NCBI RefSeq assembly: GCF_023168405.1
Contig: NZ_AP025285.1
Coordinates: 1,300,001 to 1,364,000, forward strand
Source of the DNA: Leptogranulimonas caecicola
GTDB taxonomy: Bacteria; Actinomycetota; Coriobacteriia; Coriobacteriales; Atopobiaceae
DNA length: 64,000 bases
Direction of reading: 5' to 3'
Under the pieces are notes generated by a model. That model saw only the letters and a list, made by a program, of their open reading frames with translations. It ran no database searches and was not told the DNA's origin. Position numbers and translations under genes: made by a program. Below, piece after piece: positions 26,398-35,215 of the stretch; the first letter of the stretch is position 1; each line of letters opens with the position of its first letter.

Positions 26398-27174
26398 ATG
26401 CCCTTTGTCTCCCTCATCAAATGCACGCTGCCCGCTGCGCTGCCGGTGATGCTGGGTTACGTGGTCATTGGCATTCCCGCAGGTATCCTCGAAGCTCAGA
26501 TGGGCCTCAACGCCCCCATGGCGTTCTTCTTGAGTGCCACCTACTACTCCGGCGCCGGCCAATTCATGCTGGCAAATATGTGGATCGCCGGCCAAAGCCC
26601 GCTTTCCATCGCCCTCTCCATCTCGCTGGTCAACCTGCGCCAGCTGCTCTATAGCGCCTCGCTGGCTCCGCGCCTGGCCACCACACCTGCACCTCTCAAA
26701 GCCCTCTGCACCGCCACTGTCACCGACGAGTCCTTTGGCGTCAACACAAGCCGCTTCTCCCAAGACCCCACCTGGTCTGCCACCGAAGCCACCCTTACCA
26801 ACATCCTCTCCATGCTCGCCTGGGCCTCCGCCAACGCTCTGGGAGCTTTCGCTGGCGACATACTGCCCATCTCCACCGCCGTGGCCTCCTTCGCCATGAC
26901 CTCCATCTTCATCTGCCTGTTGCTCACCCAGACCTTCACCACCCCTACCCTCCTGGTGGTGGCCGTCTCTGCCCTCGTGGTCATTGGTTGCAAACTGGCA
27001 GGCCTTGGCTCTATGGCCATTGTCGCCGGAGCCCTCGCCGGAGTAGCCGCCGGCGTAGCCCTGGACATTCACCAAAATCCTTCCGCTGCCGAGAAACCCG
27101 CGCCCTCCCACCTAGACGCCAACCATCCTTCGCACACCCCAGACACCCCCTCCACTCCTGGAGGTGACCGCTAA
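26398..27174 (+). CDS. azlC: AzlC-family branched-chain amino acid exporter, large subunit
   Basis: AzlC with AzlD exports branched-chain amino acids or their analogues. Family marks are VMLGYVVIGIPAGILEAQMGL, FFLSATYYSGAGQFML and SLVNLRQLLYSASLAP near the N-terminus, then TDESFGVNT. Seven or more hydrophobic helices are present. The C-terminus has an unusual hydrophilic Pro/His/Ser-rich tail (about 30 residues), encoded over a copy of the recurrent motif. CGGAG lies nine bases before the ATG. The stop overlaps the azlD ATG by one base (TAATG), so the two are translationally coupled. Confidence 0.9.
   Translation: MPFVSLIKCTLPAALPVMLGYVVIGIPAGILEAQMGLNAPMAFFLSATYYSGAGQFMLANMWIAGQSPLSIALSISLVNLRQLLYSASLAPRLATTPAPLKALCTATVTDESFGVNTSRFSQDPTWSATEATLTNILSMLAWASANALGAFAGDILPISTAVASFAMTSIFICLLLTQTFTTPTLLVVAVSALVVIGCKLAGLGSMAIVAGALAGVAAGVALDIHQNPSAAEKPAPSHLDANHPSHTPDTPSTPGGDR
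27087..27099 (-). repeat. Recurrent motif GGGTTTCTCGGCA (reverse, in azlC tail)
   Basis: An exact copy in the sequence of the hydrophilic tail of AzlC, where it encodes Ala-Glu-Lys-Pro. Confidence 0.6.
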
Positions 27175-27500
27175 TGACCGATCTCGCCTGGTTCTGGCCT
27201 GTCTACACAGTACTTTTGGTTGGCATGCTTCTCTGCCGATGCGTCCCCGCCTTTGTCCTTGGCAAACGCCAGCTCTCAATGCGCACCACTCGCGCTTTGG
27301 AGCTCATTCCTGCCGCCGCCTTCGCAGCCCTGGTGGCCAACGACCTCTGTCAACCGGAGCTCTGGGCCCAAAGCCTCTGGACCGGTGCCATGCCTCTCAT
27401 AGCCTCAGCGATAGTGGCCCTTTGTGCCGTCAAAACCAAATCCCTCGCCCTTTGTGCTGCTGTGGGCGTAGCCGTCTACCTGGTACTCTCTGTTATCTAG
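27174..27500 (+). CDS. azlD: AzlD-family branched-chain amino acid exporter, small subunit
   Basis: AzlD is the small membrane partner of AzlC. The 108-residue protein has four hydrophobic helices, with RCVPAFVLGKRQLSMRTTRALELIPAAAFAALVANDL in the middle, a typical AzlD core. Its ATG overlaps the azlC stop. Together the pair forms the export complex. The next gene encodes a lipoprotein glycosidase, after about 105 bases, and is probably separate. Confidence 0.87.
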   Translation: MTDLAWFWPVYTVLLVGMLLCRCVPAFVLGKRQLSMRTTRALELIPAAAFAALVANDLCQPELWAQSLWTGAMPLIASAIVALCAVKTKSLALCAAVGVAVYLVLSVI

Positions 27501-27606
27501 CTTGGGCGGGCAACTCCCATTTTTAATTCCCACCTCCCAGCCCAAATCGAATAACCTCAAATCGGGTAAACGCAACACCTCTAGTCACCCTACCGAGAGG
27601 CCCCTT

Positions 27607-28689
27607 ATGCACCATCCCCGCCGCCCCATCGCAATGCTCGTCGCTTTGTTCACCATCACTCTGGCGCTCCTCGCCGGGTGCAGCTCACCTTCCAATACCC
27701 CCACCCAAGACACCTCCAGCGATTCCCAGCAGTCTTCCCAGCCGGCAAGCACGCCGGCGCCAAAGCCCCGAGATCCCAGCGACGCCGCCCCCTCCATCAC
27801 CGGCACCCTCTCGGTCAAAGGCACGCAGCTCTTAGGCGATGACGGCCAACCCGTCCAACTCCGAGGCGTCTCCACCCACGGCCTCGCCTGGTTCTCTCAG
27901 TACGTCAACCAGCCCTTCTTCCACCAGCTGCGCCAAGACTGGAACGCCAACGTCGTGCGCCTGGCGCTCTATACCGCAGACTCCGGCGGTTACTGTACCG
28001 ACGGCGACCGCGCCAAGCTCACCCAACTGATCGAGGATGGCATCGACCAGGCCACCAACGCCGATCTCTACGTCATCGTCGACTGGCACATCCTCTCAGA
28101 CAACAACCCCTTAACCCACGTCGACGACGCCAAAACCCTCTTCTCTACCATTGCCGAGAAGTACGCCCACTCCACCAACATCATTTACGAGATCTGCAAC
28201 GAGCCCAATGGCGATACCACCTGGAACGACGTCAAAAACTACGCCAATCAAGTCATCCCGGTCATCCGCCAGCATGCTCCCAACGCCGTGATCCTCGTAG
28301 GTACTCCCAACTGGTCCCAACGGGCAGATGAAGCAGCCGCCAGCCCTCTCGACTTCGACAACATCATGTACACCCTGCACTTCTACGCTGCCACTCATCA
28401 GCAGGATCTTCGCGACACGCTTTCTGCTGCCAACAAAGCCGGCCTTCCCATCTTTGTAAGCGAGTTTGGCATCTGCGATGCTTCGGGCTCCGGCACCATC
28501 GACTACGCTTCCGCCAATGCCTGGGTCGACCTCATGGACTCTCTCGACATCAGCTACGTCTGCTGGAACCTTTCCAACAAAAACGAAGCCGCTGCCCTCT
28601 TCAAACCCGACTGCACCAAAACCAGCGACTTCACCACAGACGACCTCTCTGCCGAAGGTCTCTGGCTCTGGGAAACCCTCCACGGCTAA
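27607..28689 (+). CDS. GH5 endoglucanase-like lipoprotein
   Basis: This is a glycoside hydrolase family 5 enzyme (GH5_2-like), which cuts beta-1,4-glucans such as cellulose. A signal peptide ends in the lipobox LLAGCSS (Cys near residue 22). A Ser/Thr/Pro linker follows (about 30-60), then the catalytic domain. LRGVSTHGLAWF, VIVDWHILSDNNP, YEICNEPNG (acid/base Glu), MYTLHFYAA and VSEFGICDASG (nucleophile Glu) are present. The enzyme is therefore anchored outside the cell and should feed oligosaccharides to the cell. Length is 360 residues. The ATG at 27607 has GAGAGG eight bases upstream. Confidence 0.9.
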   Translation: MHHPRRPIAMLVALFTITLALLAGCSSPSNTPTQDTSSDSQQSSQPASTPAPKPRDPSDAAPSITGTLSVKGTQLLGDDGQPVQLRGVSTHGLAWFSQYVNQPFFHQLRQDWNANVVRLALYTADSGGYCTDGDRAKLTQLIEDGIDQATNADLYVIVDWHILSDNNPLTHVDDAKTLFSTIAEKYAHSTNIIYEICNEPNGDTTWNDVKNYANQVIPVIRQHAPNAVILVGTPNWSQRADEAAASPLDFDNIMYTLHFYAATHQQDLRDTLSAANKAGLPIFVSEFGICDASGSGTIDYASANAWVDLMDSLDISYVCWNLSNKNEAAALFKPDCTKTSDFTTDDLSAEGLWLWETLHG

Positions 28690-28703
28690 AAGAATCCAAA
28701 ACC

Positions 28704-28764
28704 GTAAAGCACGCTTTACAGATCGCACTCTTTTCTCCCTAAGTGCAAAACGCGTTTTACACTT
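28704..28764. promoter_or_regulatory. Two neighbouring palindromes downstream of GH5
   Basis: GTAAAGC and GCTTTAC flank AC at 28704-28719. At 28741-28764 the arms AAGTGCAAAACG and CGTTTTACACTT match at 11 of 12 positions. They could be operators, or terminators with weak T runs. Confidence 0.45.
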
Positions 28765-28784
28765 CCTCATCTAGGATAGCTCTC

Positions 28785-28934
28785 ATGGCAGACCTCCTTC
28801 ACAAGGCCAAGCTCGACTGCGAGCAACCCCATGTCGACGGCCTTGACTAGGGCATCGAAGCCCTTAAGGGCCATGACAAACACGAGATCAAAGAAACCAA
28901 GCGCATTCTAAGGCGCAACAAACGCAAATCTTAA
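28785..28934 (+). pseudogene. Small ORF interrupted by an in-frame TAG
   Basis: The frame starts MADLLHKAKLDCEQPHVDGLD, then a TAG at 28848-28850, then continues GIEALKGHDKHEIKETKRIL and a basic end to the TAA at 28932. The two halves read as one short, basic, helical protein of about 49 codons, so it looks like a gene broken by a point mutation. I do not recognise the family. Confidence 0.45.
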
Positions 28935-28956
28935 TCTGCCGATAAGAACTACAACA

Positions 28957-29253
28957 TCAAATCTGTAATTTCAGCTCTGGCAAATTCTTATACACGCCAT
29001 GCCTATGACCTACTCGCACCACTTCTATAAGCAAGACCTCATCTTTTAGGCGTCCAAGAATCCGATAGTTACCAGCTCGCCAACGCCAGCCAGCCTGCGT
29101 TCCTACCAGTTGCTTTCCTCCAATAACCACCCGAGGGTTATCGCAGTCTGCTAGGTTCTTTTGAATCCAGGCAAGGATCATTATTCGTTGCTTTTTAGGT
29201 ATTGCAGCCACTTCTTTAGCGGCTCGCTTTGTGAACTCTACTCTCCAGCTCAC
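28957..29253 (-). CDS. RelE/ParE-type toxin
   Basis: RelE-family toxins cleave mRNA in the ribosome or poison gyrase. The 98-residue protein begins MSWRVEFTKRAAKEVAAIPKK and has ILAWIQKNL, RWRAGNYRILGRLKDEVLLIEVVRVGHRHGVYKN, which matches the RelE fold with its basic strand (R-x-G-x-Y-R) and the terminal His-Arg-x-x-Val-Tyr. Its ATG overlaps the stop of the antitoxin gene (ATGA), the usual toxin-antitoxin order. The neighbours are gene fragments, so the module may stabilise this accessory island. Confidence 0.85.
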   Translation of the reverse strand: MSWRVEFTKRAAKEVAAIPKKQRIMILAWIQKNLADCDNPRVVIGGKQLVGTQAGWRWRAGNYRILGRLKDEVLLIEVVRVGHRHGVYKNLPELKLQI

Positions 29254-29477
29254 TCAGCCTTCATGGCCGCTTCGATGACCTCCTCCAAGGAATAGCGAGT
29301 GCCGTCATCTTCTGCCAAAGCATCTCGATAAGCCGCCAAATCACAAGCGTCTTCCACCGCCTCTAATACTGCTTCTCTTACTACCTCGGAGAAAGACTTT
29401 CCTTGCATGTCAGCATAAGCTTGTATCCACTGACGCTCTTCAGGCGCAAACCTAATTGCAGTGCTCGTCATGGCCAT
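29250..29477 (-). CDS. Antitoxin of the RelE/ParE pair (DUF6290-like)
   Basis: This 75-residue protein is the cognate antitoxin. It opens MAMTSTAIRFAPEERQWIQAYADMQGKSFSEVVREAVLE, a ribbon-helix-helix DNA-binding domain of the DUF6290/RelB type. It ends with a helical region that should bind the toxin. AGGAAGG lies six bases before the ATG at 29477; longer upstream frames lack a ribosome site. A perfect 13-base palindrome lies about 50 bases upstream and is a fitting autoregulatory operator. Confidence 0.82.
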   Translation of the reverse strand: MAMTSTAIRFAPEERQWIQAYADMQGKSFSEVVREAVLEAVEDACDLAAYRDALAEDDGTRYSLEEVIEAAMKAE

Positions 29478-29524
29478 AGCAAACCTTCCTAACCACGCTC
29501 TCTTAGTCAAAACGGTTGTACCCC

Positions 29525-29537
29525 ATCGTAGTACGAT
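29525..29537. promoter_or_regulatory. Candidate antitoxin operator palindrome
   Basis: ATCGTA-G-TACGAT lies about 50 bases upstream of the antitoxin start. Confidence 0.5.
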
Positions 29538-29894
29538 ATTGGCGCAACAGTATCTTTCCTCAAAGTTGCTGACTACTACAGCCTCGATCTCTTCGAGGCT
29601 TCCAATCCCGTCCATGATGCAGAAGACCCCCAAGACCGACTCGTACAAATCAAGGCAACCCAGGGAACCCGAGTCGCCTTGAACGAAGAGCCCAACTATT
29701 TAATTGTCCTTCTGATCCATCCCGACGGATCCTTCGAGGAGATCTGCAATGGCCCTGGCAAGCAAGTCTGGGAAGCTTGCGGCAAGCAGCAAAAGACAAG
29801 CCAACGACCTATCTCACTCACGAAGCTCCGAACTCTTAATCAATCCGTCCAAGCTGCCGAGAAAATCGCACCCCCCCCAGCTGCAGAAAGATAG
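29532..29894 (+). pseudogene. N-terminally truncated DUF6998-like (nuclease-fold) gene fragment
   Basis: The frame is open from a TAG at 29529 with no ATG until 29679, where a short ORF could start. The full frame reads as one conserved domain: VSFLKVADYYSLDLFEASNP, RLVQIKATQGTRVALNEEP, LIVLLIHPDGSFEEICNGPG and RPISLTKLRTLNQ. That pattern matches DUF6998 as I remember it, with a Q-I-K in the place of a PD-(D/E)XK nuclease motif. The front end is missing because the toxin-antitoxin promoter region replaces it, so this is probably a decayed gene. Confidence 0.5.
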
Positions 29895-29903
29895 TCCTTA
29901 GAG

Positions 29904-31062
29904 CTAATCCTCCTCTTCGATGGTTTCCTCCACAACCACATCCTCTTCTTCAATGACTTCCTCAGGCACTGGCTGAGCCTGAGGAAGTTTCTTCAACTGC
30001 TCTAGAAGCTTTCCTGATTCGGTCTTTAAGGTCACGTAAGTCATGGCGCCACTTACCACTCCCCCAACAAGAGGCACGACCTTACCAACAGCCTTTCCTA
30101 CACCAACTTTAGTTACCTTCACGCCTATTGCACGCAAAACCGATTTCAAAACTGGATACCACGTCGTCTTGGTGAGGGTGGCTTTAGCTACATTCTTAGC
30201 CACGGCCTTAGCTGCGTTGCTTGCAAAGGCTTTAAGACCAACAGCTGCTCCTCCAACACCTACCATGCAGCCAAAGAAGAACGCGAGTTTTGCCAGTGTC
30301 TCATCATCCGTCTCATCAACTTGATCAAGGAAATTATCCCAACCATAGGTATAGGCGAGCTTCTGCATGATGCGAAATGCATGGACATAATACTGGGTGA
30401 TATCAGCAGGAATGGTTCCCACCATAGCTAAACCACCAGGAAGCCCGGCAGCGAAGGACATCCAAGAAGATTTATTAGTCTCAAGGGCGATGGATTCACG
30501 TGCGATAGCATCAAGGATCTCAGGATCAACTCCTGCGACTGCGGGGCGCTCAGCAATAGCCAAGTCAATCTGTACTTGAGAGAGACCCTTCTTTGCCAGC
30601 TCCTGCTGCAAGAATGCCTCTCGCTCAATCTTGACGCCCCTCAACCTGATCGCAGAGAGCAAAAAACTTCTTAGCAAACGCCTCAGCTTCTTGATCCTGC
30701 CGATCCATGGCATCTTGAAGATCTCCATCCACAAAGGAGCCATCGGCAAATTCCTCTTCAGAATCCTCAATCTCGATATCCTCTAGAAGATCAGCCATTT
30801 CTTCATTGGCATCAGAGATGTCAGCAACATCATCTCTATCAAGATCTGCCTTATCAGGCTTCTCCGATCAAAACCCTTTAGAGAATCCCTCGATAGCGCC
30901 GTTTACGCCCGCACCGACCCTCTCTGCTGTCTCACCCAAAGCAGAACCAACCTCTGTGGCAATCTGGGTGGCACCTTCAGCCATTTGTGCAGCTCCATCC
31001 ACAAGACCTTGTACATCGATGTTCTTCAATGCTCCCCAGAGCGATTTTTTAGGATCTATCAT
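29904..31062 (-). pseudogene. EcsC-family-like gene broken by a stop codon and a frameshift
   Basis: The gene starts at an ATG at 31062 with AAGGAG upstream and reads MIDPKKSLWGALKNIDV on to an in-frame TGA at 30868. The same frame continues SEKPDKADLDRDDVADIS (acidic) to about 30640. There a C4 run at 30637-30640 shifts it; one base fewer restores VEGVKIEREAFLQQELAKKGL and the rest. The last part (LPGGLAMVGTIPADITQYYVHAFRIMQKLAYTYGW, then hydrophobic helices and an acidic EEED tail) is EcsC-like. I read it as one gene with two lesions. Alternatively the first 64 codons are a small gene of their own. Confidence 0.55.
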
Positions 31063-31288
31063 TCAAAGTCTCCTTCAACAATCAGATGATTTTGAACGCA
31101 TCTTCAAAAGCATATATAACTGGAGGCAGCTAGCAAGGACAAAGCAGGCGATCATTTATAGCGAAAGCCGCAGCTTCTTAGCGTTAAAGGCGATAGATCC
31201 CATTGGGATAATTCATGCTGGCCCTCCCGTTGTCGATAGCAGAAAAAACTGCTTGCATAAGAGAATTCTGCATTCGTTACCAAGTGCT

Positions 31289-34076
31289 CTATGCCATTTG
31301 AGAATATAACTCTACGAGCCTTCGGGATACTTCATCCTCACTTGCATCCGGCCTTAGCCCCAACACCGCTAGCACTGCTGCGTCTAGTTGTTTGTGAGCC
31401 TGTACAAGACGGGTACGAAGAGGGAAAGTTTGGCGATCGTAGAGCTGGTCTAGGCTTTCCCCCGTATAACTATCCCTAGCTTTACGCACTTCCTTACCAG
31501 CTTCTATTACAGCAAGACGTTGATAATTTGATGTTGTCGGCAGCGGGAATGTGTTCCATACCAAGGTGCTTGCAAAACGACAATCGCTTTTAAGTCTTCC
31601 GCCCACAGTGTTTTGCCAATACATGAAGGCTGAAGAAGTTAAAACACTGAATGCATAGCCATCTGGATCGTCTAATACAAAGCATGCGTCGGTGGCAATT
31701 GCTCCATCAGTTATATAGGAAGCAGTGAAATAGTCCCTATTGCCTGAGAAATGACGAGGGATACAAACGTATTTAGTAGGTATGGGTCTAATTTCCCCAA
31801 ACAATTGAGGCCGTGATGACAGTTTTCTAGTTGTCACCTTTTTACTCTTTAAACGAAATGCTCGTACCTCGCTTAGCCTTTCGATAAGTATTGGAGACGC
31901 GGTTAAATCGGATTCAGGGGCATCTACAAGCCATAAGCACCAACGCTTTTTATTACCAATGAGCTCTTTAGCCCCTAAGCACCGACGCACGTATTTTGAA
32001 GCAATGGGATCGGCCATTGCCTCCTTGTAGTCCGTTTCGGATTTTAATTGCAGGAAGCCTCCATCAGCTGGCTTGGAACCAATAGCTGCTGGAGCTAAAG
32101 GTCCTAACGGTATACGGCGTGGAGTGATAAAAAAAGTTGGGGCGGCAATTAGATAAGGATTGATATTATTCGTTGTTTCTATATCGGTATCAGTGAATAA
32201 GACGGCATCTCTTTTTGATCGATCCATGCCAATAATTACTACATGAACTTGAGCTTGTGAACGAGCTTCGCTAGTCCATTTAAATGTGGTCCAAGCGAAC
32301 GAAATTCTCCAGCCCCTAGAGAAAAGAGGTTTGAAAAGCGCTGCCACTGGGGCACCCTGAGTAATGGAGTTGGTGGAAACAAAGACAAAGCTCCCCCCCC
32401 CCCGTTGCTTTAGAATCGTAATAGTCGGCTGCCTTTTTATACCAAGCTGTCACATAGTCTAGGTAACCGTTGTAATCATCGCCCCAGACTGTTTCCATGT
32501 CAGCTGTTTGAGTTTCCGTTTTTCCATCCTGTCCCACAAAAGGTGGATTGCCTAAGACGTAAGAACAATCATTAGCCTTAATAACTGCATTCCAGTCTAG
32601 TCTCAGTGCATTACCGCATGTGATACTTGGTATCGATGTGAGGGGAAGAAACTCGAGTTCGGATTTGATTATTTCTTGAGTGGCTTCCATCATCTGGGAT
32701 TCGGCGATCCATAGGGCGGTCTTGGCAACAGAGACTGCAAAATCATTGATTTCGATACCGTGCATTTGATTGATGGAAACATGGATGGGGCTGAGGTTTT
32801 CTGTAAGTTCGAAGCCCATTTGCCCAAAACCTGCAAGGTTTTCAAGCAATCGATTCTCAAGGCGTCTAAGAGATAGATAGGTCTCTGTCAGAAAGTTGCC
32901 TGATCCACATGCGGGGTCAAGCACCTTGATGGATGCAAGTTTGTTTCTGAAAGCAAGGAGACGACGGTAACGTACTTTCTCCGTCTTGAACGCCTCGATC
33001 TCTTGCAACTCGGCTCGCAGAGCGTTTAGGAAGAGGGGGTCGATTACCTTATGAATGTTTTCCAAAGAGGTGTAATGCATGCCTCTCTCATGGCGCGTTT
33101 CGGGATTGAGGGTTGATTCGAAAACGGCACCGAAAATAGTGGGCGAGATGTCTGCCCAATTGAATTGACGAGATGCCTCTTGAAGCAAAATAAAACGAAG
33201 GTCCGTCGTGAATTGAGGAATGATGATGCTTTTGTCTGCGAACAGCCCACCATTAACATAGGGAAAAGCCGATAGCTGCTCACTGAGATAGGGATCGCGT
33301 TCTTCTTCCGGTGTGTCAAGCACCTCAAAAAGCCGTATAAGAGCAGATCGACAATCCTGTACATGATAGCTGTTTAGATAGTCATGAAACGCCAGGTGAG
33401 ATTGCAGGAGACCGGCATCTTCGGCATAAAGTAGAAACACGAGTCTCACTATGAGGATGTTGAGAGACTCATGCTCTCGCGGGTCGGTGTCTAAGTGCAG
33501 GTATTGATCAGCAAAACCGTCATAGAGCCTGGCGACGATCTCTCCAGCTTCCACCGAGAGGCGTTTCTCTTTTTCAAGGCGGCTGTGTTCTTTGCTGGTA
33601 AATATATCGAAGAGTTGTAGATTGTCTGCCAACTCATCCAAGCTTACAGAGACATAGCTCTCCTCAGGATTCTCATCGTTTAAGTCATAGAAGCGGATTT
33701 CATCAAAGTTAGATGTAATGATCCAGCGAGGACTGATGGAGTGAGGCAGATTGTCGGCATACCATTTGCCTTGTTCGTAAGGAGTGACCATGCGGGGAAA
33801 ATTGTGTTCAGTAAGACCCCGCTTTTCCTTTTTGTCGAGGTCAACCCCTCGGCTTTTCTGCTCGATCAGAATGCCTTTATCCTCGATGAAGGCATCGGCC
33901 TTGCGGCCGCGGATTTTTCTTTGAAAGTCAATAACCTTTGTAGGTTCGGGAACTTCTAATACCTCTTGCAGTAGTTCAATCCAAAAAGAGCGATCTTCCT
34001 GTTCTTCGGTTCCCGCCGCTTGTTTCCAGCGCTTGATGAATTTTTGCGCAGCTTGTTTCTGTCTGCTGGTAGCCAC
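31289..34076 (-). pseudogene. MmeI-like single-chain restriction-modification enzyme, phase-variable (OFF as sequenced)
   Basis: This is a type IIL R-M-S protein: nuclease, methyltransferase and target recognition in one chain. The start is a GTG at 34076 with TTTGGAGG upstream. Nuclease: residues 61-74 with D61, E72, K74 (ADAF, then IEQKS). Methyltransferase: DPACGSGNF (387-395) and NPPF (510-513). Target recognition follows in the second frame. At codon 558 a C11 tract (G11 in the gene) shifts the frame; 10 G would join YYDSKATGGG to SFVFVSTNSITQGAP. Without correction the chain ends after about 20 odd residues. ON length is about 928 residues, close to MmeI (919). Confidence 0.85.
32393..32403. 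repeat. Homopolymer C11 tract in the MmeI-like gene
   Basis: Eleven C in a row, inside the coding region. Such tracts change length by slippage; 10 or 13 restores the frame, while 11 and 12 do not. Confidence 0.9.
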
Positions 34077-34408
34077 TAGTGCCTCCAAATAAAATGCTCC
34101 TAAATTAGAAGGGGCTGTGATCTTTTGGATCAAGATGACGTGCGAGCAGTATGCGACCAATGTCTTGTTAGATTCACTATAGGCGAGCTTTGACCGCATC
34201 CATCGCGAGATGATCCGCATTGAAATCTGCCACAGCAAAAAATAACCCAAAGTCATGGCAGCACCAGAATGCCCCAAAATACATGAACCGTTTTACGTCA
34301 GCTACAGATGCGATAGCTACGGTTGCGGAGGAGTGATGGTGACAATGAAATCTGGGTTTTTTTCGCTGAGAACCTGCTAGGCCCTACATTCTTACTCGAC
34401 GAGACTTT
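34077..34408. other. Upstream region of the MmeI-like gene, no gene recognised
   Basis: The same frame stays open upstream to 34277 on the minus strand but has no ribosome site, so I treat it as non-coding. No other clear signal is seen. Confidence 0.4.
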
Positions 34409-34925
34409 TTGACAAGAATCCATGGCATTGATGACTCTGTAATGCGTTATAGGACAGGTGGATGGTGCTATCGGGATGGATGGTGCCTAAACTTCTATGC
34501 CGAAGGTGATTCTGGCTGGTGTCCTTTAAAAATTGAATCCATTACCTACTGCTCTTTTCCAGGCGATGAGTTGCCGTTTGAGAAGCTTGAGCAATATATA
34601 GTCTCTGACGTACTAACTTGTCGGGGCTATGGGGTTGACTTTGATTTGAGCCATAAAAACAAATCTTATTCATCAAAATCGAGTCATCGAGAGGGCGATC
34701 GAAGTTGGCATAAGCGCATTGGAGGAAATTCTTTGGTGTGGAGATAAGAAACTGCTGGAACAACTGAACGTTTTCGATCTACCTTATAAACTTAGTTATG
34801 ATGCGAGCGACGACTGCTTCGCTGTTCTCTATGGAAATATGGGCACAAGGGGCTATGGCCTTTCAGAAAGACCAGCTTGCAAGCAGGTGTTTGGCCGTGA
34901 GCATGTATTTGGGAACCGGAGATAG
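34409..34925 (+). pseudogene. Frameshifted small gene of unknown function
   Basis: The first frame (from a TTG at 34409 or an ATG at 34441) reads RYRTGGWCYRDGWCLNFYAEGD and GYGVDFDLSHK. An A5 run at 34655-34659 then shifts it. With one A fewer it continues NLIHQNRVIERAIEVGIS, ALEEILWCGDKKLLEQLNVF and ends at 34925. The parts fit as one acidic protein of about 160 residues. I do not recognise the family. It lies in the low-GC island near the restriction gene. Confidence 0.5.
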
Positions 34926-35215
34926 GTTCAATGGGGGTAAGGCCCTCAAGCAATGCGTTGGAAGTCAGAGGATGTCGCAATCTAGATATGCATAAACTGA
35001 GGGAACAAAGTGCATAGTGCATCTTTCTTACTATTGCTTTAAGTTCATAAGCATCTTTTCTGAAGGCTCTTCTACATTCATAAATATATACAGTAGCCTT
35101 TGCGTAACTACAATTTGTGAAAGCGCAGCTCATTGCGCCTAACATTCCTTGCCATTGTAGCACTGAATTACTTTTTTGTGCACATATGGTGTAGGAGAAT
35201 CGGAGGTTACGCCCC

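Noticed and set aside
34077-34277. Longer start of the MmeI-like gene
   Set aside because: No ribosome site; the GTG at 34076 has one and gives MmeI-like N-terminal residues.
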